Origin: Trichobilharzia szidati
Lineage: Eukaryota; Platyhelminthes; Trematoda; Strigeidida; Schistosomatidae
Reading direction: 5' to 3'
Length of the DNA: 64,000 nucleotides
Assembly: GCA_944472155.2 (NCBI GenBank)
Contig: OX235279.1
Span: forward strand, 57,323,564-57,387,563
Shown: piece after piece, positions 11,308-25,163 of the stretch
How the letters are laid out: the number at the start of each line of letters is the position of its first letter
Numbering within the stretch: position 1 is the stretch's first letter
Program-made: the position numbers and the translations under genes
The notes under the pieces: model-generated
What the model was told of the DNA's origin: nothing
The model's database searches: none
What the model saw: only the letters and a program-made list of their open reading frames with translations

Positions 11308-11924
11308 GGTTTCCTGAATGAATATATGGGTTACGCAAGTTATAGAATTTGCAATCTCTAATATTGACAACCTATTGCAGTCACTTGTAACTACATTCAC
11401 TCAAGTATTTTAATTACAATAAGCTAACATTTTGCAACTTTTTTAAGCCTACAAGGAGTACCGATTTGTAGCATTGAACTCTTGATGTGTTCAATGTAGA
11501 AGCCGAATTTCATTCCGATGTACTAATTTCACGTTGACATTTTGATTACCGGAAAAATTTGATTCAAAAGTTTGTCATAAAAACTTACATATCATGACAC
11601 GGCATTCAAATAATCTATGTGAGCTTACCCTTTAAACAAATCATTCACTTAAAATAACGCATACTTCTTACTGATATGCTTTTTTAATTAGATACTAGTG
11701 ACTTTGATTAGCATTTACCATGTTTAGTCATAATTACAGTAAGATCAACACCATCTAGCATAAAAGTGATAGAGATAAGATTCGGGAATCATAAGCACGT
11801 AAAGCATCAGAACTCTTAGTTGGACAGGACCGTCTTGAAGTTCAGGTGGTAATGAAATACATTTCTTTTTAAGTACTGAATAGTAGATATTTTGTTTGAT
11901 TGTCTGAAGGATTTCGTCATGAAC
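11308..11924. other. No gene recognised
   Basis: AT-rich unique-looking sequence; nothing supportable. Confidence 0.6.
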
Positions 11925-12125
11925 TTATATCGGTTGGGAAACCTGGAAGTAACGGATAGCTGTTTCGTCAACCTAGTTTGGGACTCTTCCGCAGTACGCA
12001 ATCAAGGGGGTTATAACCCAGGATCTTCTGAATACAGGGCTAGCTCGTAGATCACTGAGCCATTGGGACCTGAACCAACGGCTCATGAATTCTAACTTCT
12101 GCCGATTCACGATAGCACAACCACC
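11925..12125 (-). mobile_element. SINE-B copy 1 (tRNA-headed, hammerhead-like tail), degenerate
   Basis: On the minus strand a tRNA-like head with an A-box-like block (CAATGGCTCAGTGATC) and a damaged B box is followed by GCGTACTGCGGAAGAGTCCC and then CTAGG, GACGAAACAGC. This is the same order as in the copies at 44460-44716 and 51440-51640. The tail resembles the hammerhead of the schistosome Sm-alpha repeat: CTGATGAGTCCC...GAAAC in the canonical form, CGGAAGAGTCCC...GAAAC here. The core carries a substitution at the U4 position, so self-cleavage is unlikely. Confidence 0.65.
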
Positions 12126-15100
12126 TAACAATGTCTTCTTCTTAGTAAAAACCACATAGATTTTAAATTAGTTTCTAAAATACTTATCCTAACATATTAT
12201 CTACAGGAAAAACATTATGAGACAATAATTCATTCTCATTGAGTCGTGCATGTATGACAACAGTGTACATTTATAATCACGGTGATAAAATGTAAAATAA
12301 TAAAATGAATTGCATATTCACAGTTAACAGAAGAATGTCAGTTTTCAGGCACAATAATAATAATTCATTGTGATGGCACTATGGCATAAAAATACAACAC
12401 AGAAAACAGTTTTTAAATTCATAAAGCTATTCTTGTTTGTACTGTTCCAAATGTCAGATCTGACGCCATAAACAGTCACCCTACTAGACAGTTCCAAACA
12501 CTTTAAATTTCTCTATCAAAATGCCTGTTACATTACTAGAGATAAAGCTGAGAACTTATATGACCACAAATTAATGACTACAGTGATAAGGATGAAGCAA
12601 TATACATGAAGCAGCGTCTAGATTTAGGTGTTCTCCATTTATTTAGCATTAGATGTCATAGAGTTTCAACATATTTTGTAAAACGCAGGAAATGACAATA
12701 CTCAATAAATGGGTTTTGGTTCCATGGAAAATAACTTTTCACATGATGACATTATTCTACTATGTTTTTAAATGGTAAAAGCCTATTAATACAGAAAATA
12801 TTTTCAGAAATCACAATCTAGTAGAACATTATCATCTCCTAGTGTTAATTTAGTGTTTGATATGAAATAAAGAGTAGAACTACCTCTTAAAATGATGTTT
12901 TGACTTTTGATATGCCGCTACTAAGTGCCCGTCTAGTCCTAATATTTTTTCACAAACTTTGATTTGTGACAATCATTTCTTTCAAACATTTGCTACTAAT
13001 TTATACTAAAAAAGCATTTAATCTTTCAAAAAATATGTGAAGAGGAAATAATAAAACTTTGTTGCAACCAAACTTGTTTTTTTAGTCATTGTTTTTTTCT
13101 TGGTCGGTGTACAAATAAAATCTACACCTCAGTCCACTAAATATAATGGTCAATAATGTTAGCTCATAATATTAGGATTTTAACTACTTATACAGCTGAA
13201 ATAAGAAAGCCATCAAGAAAATGTGAATAAGACACAAGAAATTTATAGGAATATACTGTGCTTAGAAAGACAACAATAAAAATTAACGCATGATTCAATA
13301 CTGAAGAACAAACTCTGAGAGCAAAATGTAATTCAGATGAAAACAGAGATGATACTTATTCTGATAGAAATTTTATTGTTATATAGGAAAAAGACTGTGT
13401 GGACGTATCTAAAATTGTCCTTGCTTAAATTGTGGTCAATAAAAATGAACTTAAACGATTAATGCAAGTGATTAGTTTGAAGAACCACAAAAGTTGCTTG
13501 TTTGTCCAAAATATATAAGCTGGTTGTTATTCAGCAGCAGAAAAAATATAGTTTGGAATTAGGACCTGATTGTTAAAACTTTATGTTTCCAAATACTTTG
13601 AAACAATGAAATATTAACAAGTTGTGTCTCAGAAATATGTTTCACCATAAATTTGTAGTAGAAAAAGTAACCAAAAGGAATTAAAAATTCAATACGGCGT
13701 ATATCACTGTTTATATTATGAGTGTTACTGTATTTTCCTGGTAAATTCCACAACTTTGGATTTGTTCTCCCCAAAATCTGTGCTTATGTGGTAGGCAAGG
13801 AAAAATAGCCCATCAGTAATTAAAATATTTAGAGGTAGTTGATATTTTATTCTTGATCAGTATAAATGAAACTGAAATCTTGAAATGATTGTGAGTCTAG
13901 TATGAACTTATCAGTAAGGTTATTTTAATTATATTCTCACACTAGTTATGACAACTGAGGTTGTATCCCAATATTTACAATGATAAATAATGAAATTTTT
14001 GAAAATAGTGTTTATAAAGTGAGATAGCTTTATCTGTTTCTTCCTGCTTGTGTATAGTACATGAGAAAGATGCCAGTTGCTAGAACTGTAAGCCTTTAAT
14101 ACTAGTATTATTAATAGTCACTGTATTCCAAGTAATGTGCTTTTTACAGAAATGGAATCTTCAACACTTACATATTCCTACAAATTTACTCCTAATGCAA
14201 ATAAGACGAAAACATACTTCTGCAAGAAACTGAGATTTAATCGAATGGTAATATGGATAATACTAACTCCAGAAATAATGCGACGAAAACATTTAAACGA
14301 AAAAGCAGGCATGATGAAGAAATATATGATGAAATAAAACTCGTATTTGATGTAGTTGTTATTCGTGATCAGCTCCAACTGGTAAATAAATAGTGTGAAC
14401 TGTAACTTAAAGCTGAATTAAAAATCCTCCTAAATCACAATATCCGAAATGAATGTGTAATACCATACTTCGATTGTGGATAAACAGTGTGCATGTACAC
14501 CAAAGAGAATAGCTGTAACAATAAAAAAATTCAGGTTTTCATTGAATCTCTCTCTCTGTAAATCATCAGAACCAGCATTTGAAGCTATAAGAAGCTTACG
14601 GCCACTGTGACAGTGTCATTTTTCAAAACACAGAATCCTTTTCACGCATATTACTTACATTACTATTCTGTTGATGTGTGAACAGAGAGCGCTAAACGAG
14701 TTTCTGAACACAGACTGGTCACATTATTTTCTGCGTGTAAGAGTTCTTAGTAGATGTTAAAATGTCTAGTCACCAAGTGACACAGAACAAAAAATAACAA
14801 AAACTGTATAAATTATGTATGCATGAATCATGCACACCCTTCATTTAGATGAAGCTTTTATCAATTAATGGTGGAATCCCTGTATTATTTTTAAAAACGT
14901 GGCACTTCAACAACTACGACGTGAAGGATAAACTTAAAAAACAACACTGCCTATGAGTTCATAACTGTTCACTTTAATACCATGTAACTAATACAGCTCA
15001 CCTGGTAGTAGTAATTTAAGGCACCCAAAAGTAGCATCTTTGATTGTTTTTCAGAAAGTTTTTACAAAAACTAATTTGAGTCCTAAAAATGTCCAATATA

Positions 15101-16295
15101 TAATTAGTTTACCTGTGCGCTATGTGTTTGGTTGAAAGAGAGCATTAGTAACTCTAAAAGCCTCAGAATTACAAGCTTCAGTTTTTAGTCCATTAAGTGA
15201 TAGCATATCAATACCAAGCAAAATCACACGTTTTGGGTTCGCGGTGGTATTGACTGCTGAATCAGTTAAGTTGTGGATCTAAAGAATTAAAGAATACTGA
15301 GTGACTGATATACATATAAGCCAAATGACAATGCTATATTTGTCTAAATGTGTAGTACTTATTTTGTGAATTCGTTAAGGTGTCATAAATTTTTTTATCT
15401 GACGTAAAATATGAAACTGGGTGAAACACTTTGGTAATAAAGACTTGCATAGCTGAGTAACCATAATCCTATACAATATACTACATTCTGAACATCTCAA
15501 AGTAGGAACAAAGTTCATTAACTTTATGCAGTGTCTAATAAATGTGAAATATCACTTCTCGCTACGTTCCGTCATTGCATTTATAATATTCATATGCTAT
15601 GCATTCATCGAATCGCCAATTAATTTATCAAGAAAAATTTACATAGTTCTAGGACGGAAAGAAACTCCACAGTTATATTGCAGTTGGGATTATCTTCGCA
15701 ATTCCATCACTAATTAATCTATGAAGCTAAAATTTAAAAAAAGCCTCAGCTAACAAGTGACAATATGATATGGTGGCCTGTTTAAATTACTGGGCTACCA
15801 GAATTTCCATCCATTAAAATGCCACAACTCTTCTGTATTTCTAATTGCTTTAGTTGTGCAATTACATCAGATGATCACTAAATGAGCTTGTAAGGATATT
15901 TAGTTAGCTTCTAACTAAAACCTCTATGCAATTCTTGAGGGAACTGAAGAAGAAACTTACAGAAATGAACCTCTCTTCACATGTAACAAAGCTAAGTAAC
16001 ATGTTATACTTCAGATTATCACTTTATATGTAAATCCTTTATGAAGAGTTGATATAATGGAAGTAAATACTCTGAAAGTTTCTGTACTATCCGTTCACAT
16101 ATTATCTGAAACAAAGCCTTATTATTATTATCATAAATTATATGTGCTAAGTTAAGTCAAGGCGACTGACAAAATAATAATGGAAAATGTGGTGCTCTAA
16201 GATCCCAAAATCCAGAAGGGAGAAACTGCACATAAACTTTCAAGAATTACTTTATTTATGCAGTTGAGGAAACTTTTGACTATATGGTTGAATGA
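12126..16295. other. No gene recognised
   Basis: About 4.2 kb of AT-rich sequence. Open frames such as 13559-13774, 14137-14337 and 15526-15717 are short and carry no recognisable domain. No RNA gene or element fragment found. Confidence 0.6.
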
Positions 16296-16494
16296 ATAAT
16301 TTATTTTTTCTACTTTGATTAAAACTTCATTCCACACCGTATATTTCGTACAAGAATGGAATTTTCAGCATGCGATATCGGTAGCCCAAATTTTGCAGGC
16401 CGACCATTGATATCAGTTGTGCTTTGGCAGGGAGTCTAACTCCGGACCATATGCATGGTCGGCAAGCGTCCTAACCACAGTGCAAACGACGCAG
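16296..16494 (-). mobile_element. SINE-A copy (tRNA-derived, A-rich tail)
   Basis: On the minus strand: an A-box-like GTGGTTAGGACGC, the palindromic CCGACCATGCATATGGTCCGG, a mutated B box, then the body (CAAAATTTGGGCTACCGATATC, CTGAAAATTCCAT) and an A-rich end. The order matches 24975-25163 and 48695-48892. Confidence 0.72.
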
Positions 16495-19400
16495 ATAAAT
16501 AAAATGTTGGGTTTTAGCGATTATTGTATTTCACATGTTACATAACAACTGAGGAAAATGCTCTACGCTTTTACTCAGTATTTTGAGGACGTGGATAAAA
16601 TGTTTATTACCTAGAAAAATCTCAAGATGATGTATAAAGTCGAATAGTTAAAAAACACGCCATTGAACATGTGTAAATCTTTACGTAGCTTGATGAGAGG
16701 CTAAATGTATTTGATTGTAGACAAAATGAAACCGTGAGTACTTACCAACCCATGACTTACACTATTCAGAAATGTTTGTTGGTCAATAAATGATTAAGAG
16801 AAACTCGGTTATTCACTTCTTATGTTTAATCTGAAATTTATTCATTATGTCTGCAGTTTATTCAGTGTTTTCGGTTGGGCTAAATGATTTAATTACTAAG
16901 CTTTCTTTGTACACCATGCTGCTACCAGAGCTGACTTTGATTTGAGGTTGGTGTTAGGGAGAACCTAACTCTTCTGAGCATCGCAATGAACTTCAAAGTG
17001 ATATTATATGTCAGACAAATTGACAAGCGGTCAGTCTTTGATCTTCTCCAATAACCTATGTAGTTTCAGAGAATACCACTAGCGTTATTTGAAGCTAAAT
17101 ACTGAAGTAACATTCCTGTCGAAACAAGAAATTAAAACAAACCAGAGATGAACGGTGTTTGGAAAAGAAAAGAAAATCACTAGAGATATCAGAATTACCT
17201 GAGAACATGAATTTTTTTAAAAATGTTGCCAGTTTATAACAGTCGTCATATCATCAACTGATGTGTTTCTAATCCAAAGTTTCATCTTAACCAACATAAA
17301 ACATTCTTTTTTGTTATATTAATTTGTTCTATTTATTTTCTGTTTACAACCATATGATTCTCTCAGCACCACTAATGGTTTATGCTTCACTTAGTTTCAG
17401 CTTTAAAGGGCCTGCATAACACCTTCTTTATTTACTGTTAAGAATACATTCCCAATATGAATATATTGGCAATCTTAGCTTTCACTTTCTTCCACGCATC
17501 AGTTTTCCCTTCTACTAAACACGCAATCACGTTTTCCGCTTTTCATAGACAGGCATTATATTTTGAAGAATAATTTATTTCGACTATATTGTAATCCTCA
17601 CAGATAAAATTTTCATACAAATAATGTATTTTCAAGTCTGACGTATGTCCACACAGATTAGTTAGCTATCACTCATTGAAACAGTGAATAAGCATTACTG
17701 AAAATTTACCAAACATCAGCTGGAGGTAAATGAAACGTAAAATATCTGACAACACACATTGTCTTTTTGCTATATTGACAGGAAATAATAAAACTAAAAT
17801 AAAAAGACCATTTTTTTATTTTTTAATCACTGTCATTATTTTAATAATTTATTCTGCGGTGATATCTGATTATTTTATAAGAAATGTATTGGAATGAACT
17901 CAATACAGTAATATACTCTGATGACAAGGTAAAATCTAACTAAATGGGTTTATCTCACTCCTCACCTAAGTTACTTCATAATAAATCATACCATTTTATT
18001 CTTCGAAAAGACGGTAATAATTGGACAATAATCGAATCAGAGATGATATCATTCACAACACTGAGTGTTGCTCTTGAAAGACAAGAAAATCATTCAAAGA
18101 AGCCTAACTTACATATGCTTAGCTGTCAATTAATTTGTCTACACGCTAATTAAAGGCCTGTAGGCCAAAACTGGCAACAGCAGACTTCAGCATCTAGTTT
18201 CACTGTTAAATTATGCAAAGACTTAAGTTAGTTGATGACGCACCGTCTACTGATGATGAGTAAATGAGATTGAGAACACAGTTGTACTATACATGGTCCA
18301 CGTCTGTCAGTCGTCTTCATCTTATCATCATCTCATTGGGAATTCTACCTGACATAAATTTCACACTGTCAAACGCTAACAGATAATTTGAAGAAGCTTA
18401 TTTTTTTTATGAATGTGGAAGTAGGCTAAAACCACCCTCCACTTTCTCAAACATCTCGAAAGCAAAGAAAAGGCTGAATAATTGATCTCTATGTGACTTT
18501 ATTTTACTCAATGTATTATAACGTTTTTTCGCAGATTTTGATACATTTGAAACGTCACTTATTCATTAGCTATCCACATTGTTTCAGGTAATAATAACCT
18601 TATTATTGTTGCTCGTAATTGTTACAATTCTTTCAGCGAAAATTCAAACTGAAGCCTATTTTTGATTTAAAATTCTTTTTTTCTAAATTCAGCCAAATAA
18701 GCGGCAGTAAAAATAAAAAGCTTCAGTTTAACTATAGATGTTTTCATTTCCCCCCTAGAGTCATTTTCTTTTGCAGGCATCCAAGTCATTACCACAGAGA
18801 CTGTTTAACCATAACAACTCATTCATATCTAAGCTTGTAATACCATTTTATTTAAAATTTCGAACGTTACAAAGGTTATTACATATGCGTGAAACATTAA
18901 TAATGTGTGTCTACTGCAAAATATTTCCCACGTTATTACAATACAGCTAATATGAATTGTCAGGTGATTCAATAACTGTAGTAATAAAATATATCATTTG
19001 GTTGCGTACAAAGCCAAACCACAAACTTCCGGGTGAATAAACAATGCCTATAGTATTTGTAGGTCTTAGAAATAAAATAAAACAAGAAATGCTTGTAACA
19101 TATACTATATGTTTAAACTCCACTTATAATGAACTAAATCAAGTCAATACTGGCTAAACTTAAAATCGCAATAAGACTTTCGTGATATTTTCGTGATTAC
19201 AGACCGTAGTGTTGAGGTCGGAATTTGAGTAATTAAATTGAGAAAAAATCAAATTGTGCTTTCTCTCAACATATGATATAAGCTTGCGGAAATAGGCAAG
19301 CGGTCCAACGGAAATAATAAATTCCGAGCATTATTCAAAAATTAAGTTACACACTAAATTTAAATAGTATTTCTTTCGGGAATTGAAGTCAAAAGTTAGA

Positions 19401-22074
19401 GTGTTTGTCATAGTATGAATATAAACCGCAGGGGGCCTGCTTGAATCACTATGCGAAATGAATTTTAATCCAAGATGATGCATCTTTTTTCCTTAGTTCT
19501 CATTGTTATAATCATTCAGATGCATCCGTGGTTCACCAAATGTACTTCTACATTGTACATTGTTGTTGTTGCTCAGTTATGGAGGACCAGAGAAAAGTAC
19601 GACGAAAGGTTATTTAATTTTTTAGATTTTGATCATCGCTGCATCACATAATGTATTGGAGATGGCTGTTTTACACGAAACTCCGGGATGAAGAGAAAAC
19701 GTTATGCCATAAATTACGCTGAAAATTATGAATAATGTGTAAACGTATTGTGCATAATAAGGCTATTTTTATTATTAATTGAAACAGGAAACATATGTAG
19801 CAGAGACTGCTGTTATCCACTGAATGTTGACACACATTAATACATAGAAAAAAAGTTTACCATTTGAAAATATGATGTGGCATGTTTCACCAGTACAAAA
19901 TGTTTTAATTGAGATCTAGGATGAATATGTTATTTGGCGACACAGATATAAACTGTTGTGCAATATAGTGTTTCCTTAACAAGTTTCTAACGAGGAGTGT
20001 TATTAATGTCGTTATCTGAGGACGAAAAATACTTTAATGCAAATAGAAATCGGTCGAATTCAAAAATAAGTCGTTCTTTGGATTATGTATATATTACTAA
20101 CCGGCAGTGTTTTTCTGCCAAAGATGTTATCAGAATGACAATTAAGCACATGAAAAATTATGAATATCATTGTTAACACACTTTTCTAAGTTGGAAAAAA
20201 CAAGCTTTTAAGAGGGAATGTATAAAGACCACGATTCATGAAAAGAGCAGACGATTAAATCTTTGCCCCAGATACTTAATTATTCAGTTACCAGGACGCT
20301 AGTGTCCAATCTGCTGATATAACCTCGAAGGTTATGATGAAAAATTTCCAAGGCGAACGTCATGAAATAAAACCTATTTTAGGTCTTCAAAATAAGCCTA
20401 TAATTCTATACCTTTGATCATGTGACTGCTGAGGATGGACAGTAGTATGCAGTAGAAAGAATTAATCCAAATTACATAATCCATCAATAAAAATAGTAAC
20501 AGCTTCTAAATAATTAAAGAAAAGTGCATTTATACAAATCCTGGGATCGGATTCAGTATACATCAGTTTTTGACATCTTACTGAGCAGGTCAGCTATTTA
20601 CTGCAACTTAGTATATACTCAGATAAAAGAGTTAATTCACATGTTTTATTGACTTATCTTCACAATTAAGTATAGCACCTAAAGTGCATTTTTACAAAAT
20701 GTTTTGATAGCTCAATTTTTTCGAAATGAGTACTTTCAAAACTTAGATCGACAGGCATTCTAAAAATTTGTGAAGCAGATTTGCATCTGGGAACCACTGA
20801 ATTGTTTAACTCAAAAAATAATCAGCAAATTTACCAAATACTGCTAGAATCTACCTCTGGTATGGTACTGATGCCACTGTCTGAAGACTGATCAAAATGA
20901 TTATATTTTTTTGTGATATAAGACTGCATTGCAATTTGGTGTCAGAATACAGAATTTAGCAAAATAACTGCACTCATGACAACTCAGGTAAGACTAAAAC
21001 ACACCATAAAAGCATAACTATTTCAAATATCTGCTTAAAGCAAGTAATTCCATAAGTAACCATAATAATATACTATAATTTTAAGTAAAGATTGATAAAG
21101 GTTAACCGACCTTGAGGTAAAAATCATTGATGCAAAGAAGACAAGTAATTCGGCAAATGTACTTCTGTCTCAGATACCTTTCAAATACCAGTTGAAAATA
21201 TTTCTATCGTACCGGTGGCTGGTAAATAAAGCTAGTTAATTAGAAAAGCGTTGTAGAAAAAATATGTGGCGAAATAAAATTAACAGAACATATTCTAAAT
21301 CTTTATTTGGAACACTTTCCACAAGACTGTGAAAAACACAAACTTTTTAAATTGAAGGTTCAATTTAATTGACCGTCTGACCTGGAAAATAGTCAATATT
21401 CATAAAGGCAATTATAAATGATTATGAGATGTTAAAATTAATGATAAGTGACAATAGCATTTTATAGATGCGTCCAACTTTGGAAGAAAACATTCACATT
21501 ATGACAAAACATTTTTCGTCGAGATGAAAAGATATTTAGTCATGTGACTGCGTAAAGAAAACAAATGATCGTCAATATCACAGAGAATTATTGATAACAG
21601 CAAATATTTCAAAATGTGAAACCAGTTTAAACAGCTTTACAGTTTAAATTTGAGGGACGTTAAGAAAAATTAAATAACCATTCTTCAAAGATTTTATTGT
21701 ACTCATATCATATTGTATTCCAATGCAAAAAAGGCGTTTTCTCCAGTTTATATTATTGGCCAGTTATAAACAGCTGAAATGAATGGCCTTGTATTTCATT
21801 AATTAAAGATTGCAGTTTCCATTTCACTCTATTTTTAATAGAACATTTCAGGTATACATTGCATTCTACTATCTCACTGCAGTCATCTTTCCTTCACTTC
21901 CCAGTGTGGCACAAAGTTTATAAAATACTGATAATAAACCAGTCATCTCAAAAACAGGAGCCATATAGCACATGTGAACCTACATTAGTTCACGACAGAA
22001 GACATATCTTAGTTGACATGATAAAGACATTTTTATTGACTAAAAATATCCGTCATTAACTTAAACAGATACTG
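16495..22074. other. No gene recognised
   Basis: About 5.6 kb of AT-rich sequence with only short open frames (for example 17944-18153, 18619-18840, 21859-22059) without domains. No element relic could be aligned by eye. Confidence 0.6.
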
Positions 22075-22126
22075 GTGGACAGAAAACATTCTTTTCGATA
22101 ACTTCATCAGGTCCTATAATTATTAT

Positions 22127-22139
22127 TTAAAATATAACT
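22127..22139 (+). repeat. Target-site duplication of the hairpin-only element, left copy
   Basis: TTAAAATATAACT, identical to 22427-22439. It brackets the 287-bp hairpin element. Confidence 0.75.
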
Positions 22140-22426
22140 CACAAAATAATTGAGCGAAGAATATCCTTTTCGATAATTTCCTCTTCTGGCTCTACAATTA
22201 TATATATATGTTCATATGCATAGAATATTCTAGATTAGAAGTCAATAACAATATTAGTGTTTTAGAAATAATATCGATTTGTTATTGACTACTAATCTAG
22301 AATATTCTATGCATATGAACATATATATATATAATTGTATAGCCAGAAGAGGAAATTATCGAAAAGGATATTCTTTGCTCAATTATTTTTTGTTTTATGG
22401 ATATCTGAATGAATATTTTCGCTATA
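22140..22426. mobile_element. Hairpin-only PLE derivative
   Basis: Two arms of about 109 bp, 22143-22251 and 22279-22388, are near-perfect reverse complements separated by only 27 nt. Their outer ends match the PLE tip: GAGCGAAGAATATCCTTTTC, then the complement of an imperfect CTGATGA/GAAA pair, then CTCTACAATTATATATAT, as in PLE-A. A 13-bp direct repeat flanks the unit. A 38-bp unpaired tail (22389-22426) lies at the right, like the 22-bp unpaired tail of PLE-A. There is no coding sequence, so this is a non-autonomous unit made only of terminal arms. Confidence 0.75.
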
Positions 22427-22439
22427 TTAAAATATAACT
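22427..22439 (+). repeat. Target-site duplication of the hairpin-only element, right copy
   Basis: TTAAAATATAACT, identical to 22127-22139. Confidence 0.75.
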
Positions 22440-24660
22440 GTTATTAACAACACTAATGCTTTTCATAACATCGAATCATTACAACAAAAATTTCTAATGG
22501 TAGATATCAGTAAATTGTTACGGTTCATAGTTTCAAATATGCGATACAATAATATTCATAAACATAGCATTTAATCGACTGTCAGATATTACAGTAAATT
22601 ATCACTGACGATAAAAATATACAAAAGTGAATGTTGACCATTAATGCTGAAATCGCATTCTGTTCTGTGTGATTACACACTGCATATGAGTGAACGTTAA
22701 CGTCAAAATAGGGAGGTAAAAATAAGTAGTGTGTATGTCATTGTGTAAAAAAAGGTAGGATTGGAAGATAAAGACGCATTAGGAAAGTTAAGGGTTTGTT
22801 CGTACTAGCATAAAGTTAAAAATATGAATGAATCAGATGAATTCTACTAAGAAATAATGAATAATGAGGGTACGACTTAATGCTGTCATCACGAATTTAT
22901 AGATTTCTTAGTAAGCCAGGGTAATGGCAATGCCTGAATTCGTTTCTTTTGTATACAAAAGTCCGGTTGTTGCAAAGGAAGTGCTATGTTTTCAGCCATT
23001 TGGAGTATTAGTTACACAGTCACGCATGGCAATTATATAGGTACACGAGTCACTTTAGCGTTGCTCATCACCAGTAGACTCGAAAGAAGTGTGCTTACAT
23101 TGCAGCTATGTTTAGTCACAGTGAAAAAGTTCCCGAATTGTAATAACCTATCCAACTAGCTCCACAGAAGCATTTTAATTTATAGATACACACAAACGTA
23201 TCTGGTTCAACTTATTCATCTTGCTAACTAGGATTTTACTGTGTACATAACGTGTAATTTGTAATCAGAAGCAATGGTTTCAAGTTAGCGAATACAACAC
23301 ACTTCTTTTCTACTCTCATATCGTTACATAATCATATCTGTTCTTAAAGTATTTCAAACATACTTTAACTCATCGTTGGTCATATATAGTTTACACCTCA
23401 AAGCTAAGTGATTTGACTAAATTGATCTTTATCTGGAGTGGAATGTAGCTATGAAAATGTGTGTAATGCCAACTCCAGGCTCTTTTTATGCTACCATCCG
23501 ATCTTCTTGTGAGAAGAAAATCTTGGAAAGTAATTCACCCCGCGACTCTTCAGGCTTTGTTTATAGAGCTAAAGGTAGCTGATTGAAATTAGTGATTATC
23601 GCCAGCTTATCTAAACTGTTTTCCTAAAAGGATGAAGGTATCTTCAATATATCAACAACAAGATGGAAATTTTCTGATAAGCATTTTCAATGAATCGTCT
23701 TCTAGTTTATTTTGCCAATAGGGCAACCGATAAGAGGACCTTACGAACTAATCCAACTGTCAGTAGAGGTCATTGGTAAATTTCAAATTCATATTCACGG
23801 GACACTTAAGTAAGAACTCTGTAAAATTCTATTGAGATTCCATTATTTATCGACCTCTGATTTATTTGTTGATCGTTAAGAACAGCATAAAATGTGTGAA
23901 AAGTGACATTGCATTCAAGAATATCATAGTTTTTCCTATGATGTTATACGTTTTAGTCTAGTAACGGAAATACCCTTTTCACATTATATTTCACCTTATG
24001 TTCATGCAAGAGTTGCCGAATAAGTACAAATCACTTAGAGCGAATTCTCCGTGTTTAAAATTGTCTGTAAAGCTACTCTAGTTTTATGTACTTTAGATAT
24101 ACTATGTGTAAATGCCAATGTGTTAGTGACTCTCTAGTCAACTTGAGAGAGGCTTCTAATGTTCCTTTAGTTTCCTTAAACACTTCATGAGTTTAATCTC
24201 TGTTTTATCATTATTTAATTCCTTTCTATTTCCCTGTTTGTGAAATTTCTCCTTCTACGTAATCACTGCTATCTGGGAGGAGTGCCCCTATTTCATCATC
24301 AGGTTTTGCAACTACCATCCTTTGGGCAATTAACGCTACATATTTGAAATGTAGGGGCTCTTTTATGAAGATACGTTTACTGTTGTACTTACTGTTTCAT
24401 GTTGACAGCAACAGTATAGCTGGCTGGGTTTAAAAAGCAGTTGGTTGACACGTCTGCAAGACATGAATTTCAACTTTAGACAATACCATAGAAGGGGTTT
24501 CGTATACGGTTGCTACTTTCAACTTAATAAAAATGAGTAAAAATATAAAGTTTATTGTTCTAATTAAGAGGTATATCACTAATCGCACTAATTTCGTTAG
24601 AGAACTTGAACTCTGCAAGAAAGTATGCAAACTTTTAGGCATGATAATAAAGCTTTAAGT

Positions 24661-24974
24661 CTTTCCTTAAACAAAAACTGATTTCTTCTGAACCTTAAAT
24701 GTCACAAATAAATGTGCGACCTAATCCTGAAATCATGTCTTTCATATATTTATCAGGTAAGCGCGATGACGACTGCACAGATCACACCTCATTGCTTAGC
24801 ATGAAAAAGCAATGTGAAGGAAACACTTTTCACAAAAGAGTGTTCGTTATTATTTCTGCTCGCTGAGTAACCTTAACTGGCGAAATCTAATACAAGTAAA
24901 CTGCACAAAAACCGGATTAAACAGAAAATCGGTGACCACTCTGTTTTTTTATTTTCTTATTTTTATCATCACGT
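24661..24974. other. No gene recognised
   Basis: Short AT-rich interval between the decayed PLE and a SINE-A copy; nothing supportable. Confidence 0.55.
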
Positions 24975-25163
24975 TCCTGCAGGACAGACGTTTGTCCCTA
25001 CACATGGTCCCAGGTTCGATCCCCCGCCGACGCACACCTGATATCTATGTTCGGCCTGTTAAATTTGGGCTACCGATATCACATGCTGAAAATTTCATAC
25101 TTGTACCAAAATACTGTGTGGAATCAAGCTATAATAAAATTTTTTAAAATAAATAAAAATAAT
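24975..25163 (+). mobile_element. SINE-A copy (tRNA-derived)
   Basis: The perfect B-box-like GGTTCGATCCC at 25013-25023 is followed by the common body (ACACCTGATATCTATG, AATTTGGGCTACCGATATC, TGCTGAAAATTTCATACTTG) and an A-rich tail of AAATAAA units. The A-box side is degraded. Confidence 0.75.

Larger units (their letters stand above)
22075..24660 (-). mobile_element. Decayed PLE-A relative (RT and GIY-YIG relic)
   Basis: Minus-strand homology to PLE-A can be followed in order. The tip at 22075-22126 has CTGATGA then GAAAAG on the minus strand. 22440-22490 matches the UTR of PLE-A. 22890-23000 matches the endonuclease C-terminus (antisense GTTTCTTTTGTATACAAAAG against GTTTCTTTTGGACACAGAG). 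23430-23650 matches the RT motif 6-7 region and 23660-24430 the RT body. Stops and indels are frequent, so the copy is old. A younger hairpin-only element has inserted in its 3' end at 22140-22426. Confidence 0.72.
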
